DNA from: Chloroflexota bacterium | Lineage (GTDB): Bacteria; Chloroflexota; Dehalococcoidia; RBG-13-53-26 | Length of the DNA stretch: 6,210 nt | Reading direction: 5' to 3' | Assembly: GCA_030616195.1 (NCBI GenBank) | Contig: JAUWXW010000108.1 | Coordinates: 1-6,210 of the forward strand | Shown: positions 1 to 5,302 of the stretch, in pieces | Layout: every line of letters begins with the position of its first letter | Position numbering within the stretch: the first letter of the stretch is position 1 | Position numbers and translations under genes: made by a program | Notes under the pieces: model-generated | What the model saw: the letters and a program-made list of their open reading frames with translations, nothing else | Databases searched by the model: none | Told to the model about the DNA's origin: nothing

Positions 1-1
1 T

Positions 2-589
2 CTCATCGGTGGGGGCGATGGTGGCACCTTGCGGGAAGTACTTAAGCACGAGATAGTGAAAAGAGTCCTGGTTGTCGAGCTGGATACCGGCGTCATAGAA
101 GCGTCCCAAGAGTTTCTCCCTAATCTGTCATCGGGTTTCGCTGATCCAAGAACACAGGTTCTGGAGTCGGATGGAGCAGACTTCCTCGCCCAAACAAAAG
201 AGAGTTTTGATCTCATTATGGTTGACTCAACAGATCCTGTTGGTCCGGCAGAAGCTCTTTTCACCAGCCAGTGCTTCGCCCATGCCTTTTCAGCTCTAAG
301 GACAGACGGCATGTTTGTAGCTCAAACCGAGTCGCTGCACTTTCACCGCGGTCTTATTCACCAGGTACATCGCAGACTGGCCCAGGTATTCAACCTGGTG
401 GACTTATATACGGTTTCCTTAAGTACCTATGCCGGCAATTGGTGGACCTTCTCTATTGCCTCGAAGGTACATGATCCAAGACAGGTGCTCAGGAAACCCG
501 AGGTATCCACCAGATATTATGCGGAGGATGTTCACCGTCACGCTTTCCTGCCAAAGAGCCTGTACGAAAAGCTGATGACTGAAGATTAA
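2..589 (+). CDS. speE: Spermidine synthase (polyamine aminopropyltransferase), 3' part, truncated by the window edge
   Basis: Transfers the aminopropyl group of decarboxylated S-adenosylmethionine to putrescine, giving spermidine and methylthioadenosine; a cytosolic enzyme. The frame is open from base 2, so the real start lies upstream; an internal TTG at 29 is not the start because it sits inside the cofactor-binding motif. The 195 visible residues begin with the nucleotide-binding motif GGGDGGTLREVLKH (about residues 3-16), then VVELD (about 24-28, acidic residue for the ribose), SDG (about 56-58), and the catalytic-loop motif DSTDPVGPAE (about 75-84), whose aspartates are the family's catalytic and substrate-binding residues. 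The C-terminal part has FVAQTES and YAGNWWTFSIASK, as in the family. Full-length members are about 280-300 residues, so roughly 90 N-terminal residues are missing. It ends with TAA. Exact polyamine substrate (putrescine or another) is inferred from the family, not shown. Confidence 0.93.
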   Translation, partial: LIGGGDGGTLREVLKHEIVKRVLVVELDTGVIEASQEFLPNLSSGFADPRTQVLESDGADFLAQTKESFDLIMVDSTDPVGPAEALFTSQCFAHAFSALRTDGMFVAQTESLHFHRGLIHQVHRRLAQVFNLVDLYTVSLSTYAGNWWTFSIASKVHDPRQVLRKPEVSTRYYAEDVHRHAFLPKSLYEKLMTED

Positions 590-656
590 ATGCCGACCCG
601 CTGGCCGATTTACCTCCCGGCAATTAAACTCTCCTCAGCAGGGATGAATAACCAAA

Positions 657-685
657 TTGACATCCTATCTACCCTCATGTAGAGT
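657..685 (+). promoter_or_regulatory. Candidate sigma-70-type promoter for the M50 protease / hydrolase pair
   Basis: A perfect -35 box TTGACA (657-662) is followed after 17 bases by TAGAGT (680-685), which matches TATAAT at 4 of 6 positions. Transcription would begin near 692, only about 9 bases before the protease ATG at 701, so the message would have almost no leader. It lies in the 111-base gap after speE. The boxes are seen in the sequence; promoter activity is inferred. Confidence 0.42.
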
Positions 686-700
686 GGACACACAGAGAAG

Positions 701-1846
701 ATGAAAGGCTCGCTTCGTTTGGGCAAGATCCTGGGCATTACGATCCAGCTGCATTTCTCCTGGTTCATAATCTTTGCTTTTTTGACCTATAGCTTTGCCG
801 TCAGCTTCCTCCAAGACTATGAGCGGTGGGAAAGGGTAGTAGCTGGGCTGTCTATCAGCCTTCTCCTTTTTGGCTCTGTGCTGGTTCACGAGCTGGCCCA
901 TAGTCTTGTGGCCATCAGAAACGGCATCCAAGTAAAAAGCATTACCCTTTTCATCCTCGGCGGGGTTGCCCAGATAGCCCGCGAAGCAGCACGCCCCAGG
1001 ACTGAGCTGCTGATAGCACTTGCCGGGCCGCTGTGCAGCTTACTGCTGGCAGGCATTTTCGGTCTGATATGGTTTCTCATACAGGTTAGCAAGGACCAAG
1101 GGATCACCTTCGATAGCGCCCTTGATAACCCGGTTTTCTGGTTAGCCTGGATTAACCTGATACTAGCCTTATTCAACCTCATACCCGGCTTGCCTTTAGA
1201 TGGAGGGCGTGTGCTCCGTGCTATTATTTGGCGAAGCACGGGGGATTACAGGAGAGCCTCCCGTATAGCTTCGCTGGCGGGACGGGCAGTGGCCTACTTA
1301 TTCATTGGCGCCGGGATCACAATGGTGGTTGTTTATATGTTTGATGAAGGGCAGAATCCCTCTGCTGGAATTTTTTGGGTCTTCATTGGCTTTTTCTTGC
1401 ACTATACCGCAACTGCCAGTTATCGCCAGGTGCAGTTGCGCGAAGCCGTGCGAGGCTTAACGGCCCGGTCGGTGATGGACACTCACTACGTTGCCGTTCC
1501 TCCCAGCCTTAGTCTGAGGGCTCTAGTGCAGAGTTACGTCGCTCTCACCGGCCGCCGAGACTTTGTGGTAGCTGAGGAGCGGAGGTTGCAAGGGATGTTA
1601 ACCTTTGACAGCATCGAGTCAGTGCCTCAGTCTCGCTGGGATACTACTAGAGTGGGCGACGTGATGGTCCCGGCAGATAAGGTGATAAGCGCTGACCCCG
1701 GAGAGGAAGCCCTCAGTGTACTGGAACGGATGGATGAGCATAGCATAAACGAAATGCCGGTGGTAAAGGATAGAGTGATCCTGGGCATAATTGTTCGGCA
1801 AAAGTTGCTCCAGTTCATGCGACTGCGCTCCGGGCTGCGCGTGTAG
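701..1846 (+). CDS. Site-2 protease family (M50) membrane zinc metalloprotease with two CBS domains
   Basis: An intramembrane-type zinc protease of the S2P/SpoIVFB-like group that cuts membrane-bound substrates; the substrate here is unknown. The zinc motif HELAH is at residues 63-67 (H63, E64, H67), and the third-ligand motif appears as FNLIPGLPLDGGR (158-170) with D167. About six hydrophobic segments can be seen, near residues 17-36, 48-66, 103-127, 144-163, 193-212 and 221-238. GGVAQIAREAARPRTE (87-102) is the typical loop after the second conserved helix. The C-terminal cytosolic part holds two CBS repeats, about 255-308 and 318-373 (second one begins VGDVMVPADKVISADPGEEA), which in other proteins bind adenine nucleotides and could gate activity. 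At 381 residues the length is normal for this CBS-bearing subgroup, and the N-terminus (SLRLGKILGITIQLHFSW) matches the family, supporting the ATG at 701 despite a weak Shine-Dalgarno (GAGAAG almost touching the start). It ends with TAG and lies 2 bases ahead of the hydrolase gene. Confidence 0.9.
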   Translation: MKGSLRLGKILGITIQLHFSWFIIFAFLTYSFAVSFLQDYERWERVVAGLSISLLLFGSVLVHELAHSLVAIRNGIQVKSITLFILGGVAQIAREAARPRTELLIALAGPLCSLLLAGIFGLIWFLIQVSKDQGITFDSALDNPVFWLAWINLILALFNLIPGLPLDGGRVLRAIIWRSTGDYRRASRIASLAGRAVAYLFIGAGITMVVVYMFDEGQNPSAGIFWVFIGFFLHYTATASYRQVQLREAVRGLTARSVMDTHYVAVPPSLSLRALVQSYVALTGRRDFVVAEERRLQGMLTFDSIESVPQSRWDTTRVGDVMVPADKVISADPGEEALSVLERMDEHSINEMPVVKDRVILGIIVRQKLLQFMRLRSGLRV

Positions 1847-1848
1847 CT

Positions 1849-2613
1849 ATGGAAAGAAGGCGGGTTTCTTTTGTAGTTGAGGGAATCGACATCGCTGGGG
1901 AGTTATACCTTCCAGAGGATAGCGGGCGGGCTTTGCCCTCCCTTTGTATTTGTCACGGTATTCCCTCCGGGAAGCCTGCAGACCCCAATGATGGGGGGTA
2001 TCCTCTACTGGCTGAGAAGTTCTGCGCTGCTGGCTTTATCACTCTGATTTTTGGTTTCAGGGGAACCGGGGCAAGCGGGGGTAACTTTGACATCATGGGT
2101 TGGGTGAGAGACCTTGAGACGGCTATCGATTACTTATGTTCCTGCCCGGAAGTAGATAAGGCTAACCTCTGCCTGATGGGTTTTAGTGGGGGAGCTGCTG
2201 TCTCGGCTTACGTGGCTGCCCGCGACCCCAGAGTGAGCAAGGTCATTCTTTGCGCCTGCCCGGCCGAGTTTCGCCTTGTCGCCGACAACCAGGGTTGGCA
2301 GCCTTCGGTCGATCACTTTCGCCGCATTGGCATAATCAGAGACAAGGATTTTCCCCCCTCCATGGAGGACTGGCTGGAGGGCTTCAGACATGTTGCTCCC
2401 CTTCAATGGGTAGACAAGATTGCTCCCAGGCCCGTACTGCTGCTGCAGGGTACAGAAGACGATATGGTGGAGGCAAGTCAGACCCAGCACCTTTTTGACA
2501 AAGCAAAGGAACCTAAAGAAATTGCTTTCATCGAGGGAGGGGAGCACAAGCTGCGACTGAGCGAAAAGGCTATGGATACTGCCTTGAAGTGGCTGAAGCA
2601 GCAGTCAAGTTAA
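1849..2613 (+). CDS. Alpha/beta hydrolase family protein (serine hydrolase, substrate unknown)
   Basis: A soluble 254-residue serine hydrolase of the alpha/beta fold, probably an esterase or peptidase-like enzyme; the substrate cannot be read from the sequence. No signal peptide is seen, so a cytosolic location is expected. The N-terminal strands (VSFVVEGIDIAGELYLPED) lead to the oxyanion-type HG at 36-37 (CHGIPSG). The nucleophile elbow is GFSGG (111-115) with S113. The likely acid is D204 in QGTEDDMV (D205 is the alternative) and the likely histidine is H233 in EGGEHKLR, completing a Ser-Asp-His triad in the normal order. FRGTGASGGNFD (70-81) resembles the G-x-G-x-S-x-G loop of related hydrolases. 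Its ATG lies 2 bases after the TAG of the M50 protease gene with no good Shine-Dalgarno of its own, so translational coupling is likely. It ends with TAA. The link with the protease is positional only. Confidence 0.85.
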   Translation: MERRRVSFVVEGIDIAGELYLPEDSGRALPSLCICHGIPSGKPADPNDGGYPLLAEKFCAAGFITLIFGFRGTGASGGNFDIMGWVRDLETAIDYLCSCPEVDKANLCLMGFSGGAAVSAYVAARDPRVSKVILCACPAEFRLVADNQGWQPSVDHFRRIGIIRDKDFPPSMEDWLEGFRHVAPLQWVDKIAPRPVLLLQGTEDDMVEASQTQHLFDKAKEPKEIAFIEGGEHKLRLSEKAMDTALKWLKQQSS

Positions 2614-2614
2614 A

Positions 2615-2644
2615 TTGACCCAGGGATCGCGAAGGGTATAGAAT
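2615..2644 (+). promoter_or_regulatory. Candidate sigma-70-type promoter of the purF gene cluster
   Basis: In the 70-base gap after the hydrolase gene, TTGACC (2615-2620, 5 of 6 to the -35 consensus) is followed after 18 bases by TAGAAT (2639-2644, 5 of 6 to the -10 consensus). An overlapping alternative -10 is TATAGA (2637-2642) with a 16-base spacer. The expected start near 2651 leaves a leader of about 33 bases, too short for a purine riboswitch, and none is visible. No palindrome resembling a PurR operator was found. Confidence 0.5.
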
Positions 2645-2669
2645 TCTCATGTAAGGTTGTTGCACGGAT

Positions 2670-2675
2670 AAGGGA
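2670..2675 (+). promoter_or_regulatory. Ribosome binding site of purF, fixing the GTG start
   Basis: AAGGGA lies 8 bases upstream of the GTG at 2684. An in-frame TAA at 2669-2671 overlaps this site, so translation cannot start further upstream; GTG at 2684 is the first possible start and has ideal spacing. Confidence 0.7.
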
Positions 2676-2683
2676 ATATAAGG

Positions 2684-4102
2684 GTGAGCTTGCACGAGTC
2701 CTGCGGCATTTTTGGGATCTACGATCCAGATGAGGACGTGGCGAGGCTCGCCTTTTTTGCTCTGTTTGCCCTTCAGCATCGAGGGCAGGAGAGCAGTGGT
2801 ATCGCTACCACTGATGGTGACAGTACTTGGGTACACACGGGGATGGGGCTCGTATCTCATGTTTTTGATGAGGCCAGCTTGAGTCGACTAACAGGTAACA
2901 TTGCTATTGGGCACAATCGCTATTCCACCATGGGGTCAAGCCGCCTGGCCAATGCCCAACCTATACTGGTGGAAGGCGCTCCTGGGAAGATAGCTGTAGC
3001 CCACAATGGAAACGTCATCAACGCTGACGTTCTGCGCCAGGAACTGACTGAAAAACGCTGTCGGTTTTCCACCACCACCGATTCCGAAGTCATCGCCTAC
3101 CTTCTCATCGCCTCACCGGGGCGAACCTGGGAGGAGAGAATCAGCCATGCCATGCACCGACTACAGGGGGCATATTCACTGGTGGTCCTCACCCATGATT
3201 CCTTGATAGGTGTTCGTGATCCCCTAGGGGTGCGCCCCCTTTGCCTGGGTAGGCTCGACAGTGGTGGTTGGGTGCTGGCTTCGGAAAGTTGTGCTTTGGA
3301 TCACATTGGTGCCAGGTTCGTTCGTGAGGTTGCCCCTGGAGAGATAGTGACGATTGATTCCAGTGGCAGGAATACTAGCTTCCAGGGGGTTGAGCCAGAG
3401 AGAAACGCTATATGCGTTTTCGAGTATATCTACTTTGCCCGCCCCGATACCACCATAGGTGGCCGGCCCCTCTACTGGGCACGGGAAGGTATGGGCAGAG
3501 GACTGGCTCAAGAATATCCTGTGGCCGCTGACGTGGTCATTGGCGTTCCCGACTCGGCAACCATAGCCGCCATCAGCTACGCCCGGGAGTCAGGCACTCC
3601 TTTCATGGAAGGTCTTCTGAAGAATCGTTATGTCGGGCGCACTTTCATCGAACCTGACCAAAGGATAAGAGAGCTAGGCGTCGCAATTAAATTCAACCCC
3701 TTGCGAGAGATATTGGAGGGAAAGCGAGTGGTGGTAGTCGATGATAGCATCGTGCGGGGCACCACTACTCCGCGCATAATCGCTTTGCTTAGAAAGGCAG
3801 GAGCGAAGGAAATACACATGCGCGTCTGCGCTCCCCCTATCTGTTACCCATGCTTCTTCGGAGTGGACATGGCGACGCGGTGGGAGCTTCTCGCCGCTCG
3901 CAAGAGCGTCCCCGAGATCCAAGAATTCATCGGGGCGGATTCTTTGGGCTATCTCAGCTTGGAAGGTTTGATACAGGCAGTGGGATTGCCCGGGGAGAGC
4001 CTCTGCCTTGCCTGCCTTACCGGTGATTACCCCATCCCGGTGCAGTTGGAGATGGACAAGCTGGCACTGGAAGCGCTACCACCAGAAGGCCTGGGTTCAT
4101 AG
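2684..4102 (+). CDS. purF: Amidophosphoribosyltransferase (glutamine PRPP amidotransferase), [4Fe-4S] type
   Basis: Catalyses the committed step of purine synthesis: PRPP plus glutamine gives 5-phosphoribosylamine, glutamate and pyrophosphate. The N-terminal half is a class II (Ntn) glutaminase: MSLHES is a 6-residue propeptide to be removed so that C7 of CGIFGIYDP becomes the nucleophile, with QHRGQESSGI (31-40), GHNRYST (76-82), HNGN (107-110) and DPLGVRPL (179-186) behind it. The C-terminal half is a phosphoribosyltransferase with the PRPP loop VVVVDDSIVRGTT (349-361). Cysteines C244, C390, C441 and C444 (CLAC) fall where the B. subtilis-type enzyme ligates its iron-sulphur cluster, so this is the [4Fe-4S] class rather than the cluster-free E. 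coli class. C387 is an extra cysteine three residues before C390. At 472 residues the length is normal. GTG start, TAG stop. It is followed by purM after 165 bases. Feedback control by purine nucleotides is known for the family but not visible here. Confidence 0.97.
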   Translation: MSLHESCGIFGIYDPDEDVARLAFFALFALQHRGQESSGIATTDGDSTWVHTGMGLVSHVFDEASLSRLTGNIAIGHNRYSTMGSSRLANAQPILVEGAPGKIAVAHNGNVINADVLRQELTEKRCRFSTTTDSEVIAYLLIASPGRTWEERISHAMHRLQGAYSLVVLTHDSLIGVRDPLGVRPLCLGRLDSGGWVLASESCALDHIGARFVREVAPGEIVTIDSSGRNTSFQGVEPERNAICVFEYIYFARPDTTIGGRPLYWAREGMGRGLAQEYPVAADVVIGVPDSATIAAISYARESGTPFMEGLLKNRYVGRTFIEPDQRIRELGVAIKFNPLREILEGKRVVVVDDSIVRGTTTPRIIALLRKAGAKEIHMRVCAPPICYPCFFGVDMATRWELLAARKSVPEIQEFIGADSLGYLSLEGLIQAVGLPGESLCLACLTGDYPIPVQLEMDKLALEALPPEGLGS

Positions 4103-4135
4103 CACCAGGAAAGAGTCACGCCAGCAAAGCTAGCC

Positions 4136-4164
4136 TATTCACGACTGTACTACTTGCGTATAAT
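4136..4164 (+). promoter_or_regulatory. Possible weak internal promoter upstream of purM
   Basis: A perfect TATAAT lies at 4159-4164 in the 165-base gap between purF and purM. At 17 bases upstream the -35 position reads TATTCA (4136-4141), only 3 of 6 to consensus. If used, it would give purM a leader of roughly 97 bases. In an A/T-rich gap a chance TATAAT is quite possible, so confidence is low. Confidence 0.3.
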
Positions 4165-4180
4165 GAAGGATACAGGCAAA

Positions 4181-4255
4181 TTTGGATTCTTTAATTTAGT
4201 GCTTCGGATTTGGGGTTTGACCCTTGTTTGGATTATGCCCAACCATTCAGAATCC
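4181..4255 (+). repeat. Quasi-periodic GGATT-rich stretch between purF and purM, possible degenerate dispersed repeat
   Basis: Between the two pur genes the composition changes to T/G-rich. GGATT occurs at 4184, 4206 and 4230 (steps of 22 and 24 bases); the 8-base TTTGGATT is exactly repeated at 4181-4188 and 4227-4234; and GGATTCT (4184-4190) has its inverted copy AGAATCC at 4249-4255, ending 12 bases before the purM start. There is no open frame, and no stem followed by a T-run that would make a good terminator. It may be a decayed member of an intergenic repeat family, but only one copy is in view. Confidence 0.35.
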
Positions 4256-4267
4256 TAGACACAAAAA

Positions 4268-5167
4268 ATGGATAAGGCAGAACGGAAATATGCTGCTGCT
4301 GGGGTAGACATTGAGGCAGCGGATAGAGCCAAGGAGCTCATCAAAAAGCATGCCCGTGCCACCTTACGCCCTGAGGTGCTGACCGACATCGGCTTCTTTG
4401 GCGGATTGTTTGAACTTAAGGGTTACCGTGAACCAGTTCTCGTTTCCAGCACTGATGGGGTGGGGACAAAGCTGAAGATCGCTTCTGCCCTGGGGAAGCA
4501 CAATACCATTGGCATTGATCTGGTGAACCACTGTGTCAACGATATTCTTACCTGCGGGGCTGCCCCCCTTTTCTTCCTCGATTATGTTGCTACGGGCAGG
4601 ATCATACCGGAAACGGTGGAGAGTATTGTGGAAGGGATAGCCGCTGCTTGCCAGGCAGTGAACTGTGCCCTTATCGGCGGTGAGACGGCGGAGATGCCAG
4701 GTGTCTATGCGGATGAGGACTACGAAGTGGCGGGGTTCATTGTCGGGGTAGTGGAAAAGAGCGAACGGATCGATTACAGGCTGATCAAAGCTGGAGATGT
4801 TATGCTGGGGTTGCCCTCCAGCGGGCTGCACACCAACGGCTATTCCCTGGTGCGAAAGGTTTTCGGAGTTGAGCCTTCAGACCTGAACGCTTTCTATCCG
4901 GAATGGGGAAGAACGCTGGGGGAAGAGTTGCTCGAACCTCATCGCTGCTACTACCCCCAGCTCAAGTCGGCGCTAAGATTGGTTAAGGGTATGGCCCACG
5001 TCACGGGAGGGGGACTGGTGGGCAACGTACCTCGTGTGTTACCGCCAGGTCTAGCTGCTCGTTTCGATAAGGGCTCGTGGACTGTTCCTCCCATCTTCTC
5101 TCTGATCCAACAGCGGGGTGATGTTGCCATTTCGGAGATGTATCGGGTATTTAACATGGGCATATGA
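4268..5167 (+). CDS. purM: Phosphoribosylformylglycinamidine cyclo-ligase (AIR synthetase), ended early by an in-frame TGA
   Basis: Converts formylglycinamidine ribonucleotide plus ATP to aminoimidazole ribonucleotide (AIR), the ring-closing purine step. Family motifs run in order: [12 protein letters not shown] (10-21), [13 protein letters not shown] (60-72), [17 protein letters not shown] (82-98), [12 protein letters not shown] (134-145), [17 protein letters not shown] (181-197), [17 protein letters not shown] (243-259) and [10 protein letters not shown] (290-299). These cover the N-terminal AIRS domain and most of the C-terminal one. At residue 300 the family has a glycine (NMGIGM); here the codon is TGA (5165-5167), one base from GGA. 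The frame continues with family-like sequence to TAG at 5282-5284, giving 338 residues if the TGA is read through, close to the 345 of E. coli PurM. The open part alone (299 residues) lacks the last strands of the C-terminal domain and may be inactive or unstable. The ATG at 4268 fits the family N-terminus but has no clear Shine-Dalgarno. purH follows. Confidence 0.93.
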   Translation: MDKAERKYAAAGVDIEAADRAKELIKKHARATLRPEVLTDIGFFGGLFELKGYREPVLVSSTDGVGTKLKIASALGKHNTIGIDLVNHCVNDILTCGAAPLFFLDYVATGRIIPETVESIVEGIAAACQAVNCALIGGETAEMPGVYADEDYEVAGFIVGVVEKSERIDYRLIKAGDVMLGLPSSGLHTNGYSLVRKVFGVEPSDLNAFYPEWGRTLGEELLEPHRCYYPQLKSALRLVKGMAHVTGGGLVGNVPRVLPPGLAARFDKGSWTVPPIFSLIQQRGDVAISEMYRVFNMGI

Positions 5168-5284
5168 ATGGTCATCTTCTGCTCCCAAGAGAGCGTCGGT
5201 GAACTTGGCCAGATGGTGCCCGAGGCAAAGGTTGTAGGTGAAGTAATCAAGCAGAAGGGCGAGGACAAGATAATCATAGCTTAG
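5168..5284 (+). pseudogene. purM: Detached C-terminal 38 codons of purM, in the same frame after the TGA
   Basis: Directly after the TGA the frame reads MVIFCSQESVGELGQMVP and goes on through AKVVGEVIKQKGEDKIIIA to a TAG. This matches the usual PurM C-terminus: M-V following N-M-G-I-G, then a helix, then a V-V/I-G-x-V-type strand pair. The first codon is ATG, immediately adjacent to the stop (TGA-ATG), so re-initiation by terminating ribosomes could in principle make it as a separate 38-residue peptide, though there is no Shine-Dalgarno at good distance. It is better regarded as the rest of purM than as a gene of its own. It ends 18 bases before the purH start. Confidence 0.85.
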
Positions 5285-5287
5285 TCT

Positions 5288-5295
5288 GAAAGGAG
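5288..5295 (+). promoter_or_regulatory. Strong ribosome binding site of purH
   Basis: GAAAGGAG ends 7 bases before the ATG at 5303. It is the strongest Shine-Dalgarno in the window, and lies just after the purM-frame TAG, so purH can be translated independently of whether ribosomes reach the end of purM. Confidence 0.8.
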
Positions 5296-5302
5296 CAACA
5301 GC

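Noticed and set aside
591..622. TGCCG/CGGCA inverted repeat after speE as a terminator
   Set aside because: The stem is only 5 bases with a loop of about 22 and there is no T-run after it.
2134..2547. Minus-strand open frame of 137 codons opposite the hydrolase
   Set aside because: Antisense shadow of a well-supported alpha/beta hydrolase with a complete catalytic triad; no domain or ribosome binding site supports it.
2621..2683. Purine riboswitch or PurR operator in front of purF
   Set aside because: The predicted leader is about 33 bases and no conserved aptamer-like pairing or operator palindrome could be found.
4090..4109. CCTGG/CCAGG inverted repeat at the end of purF as a terminator
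   Set aside because: A 5-base stem that overlaps the coding end and lacks a T-run; too weak to call.
4217..4236. TTGACC followed by GATTAT upstream of purM as a promoter
   Set aside because: The spacer is only 8 bases, far too short, and nothing resembling a -10 box occurs at 16-18 bases.
4364..4831. Long open frame on the minus strand inside purM (155 codons)
   Set aside because: It lies wholly opposite purM, which has clear family motifs throughout; the minus-strand product shows no recognisable domain.
5165..5167. In-frame TGA in purM as a selenocysteine codon
   Set aside because: The family residue here is glycine, not cysteine, and no obvious selenocysteine insertion hairpin follows in the next bases.
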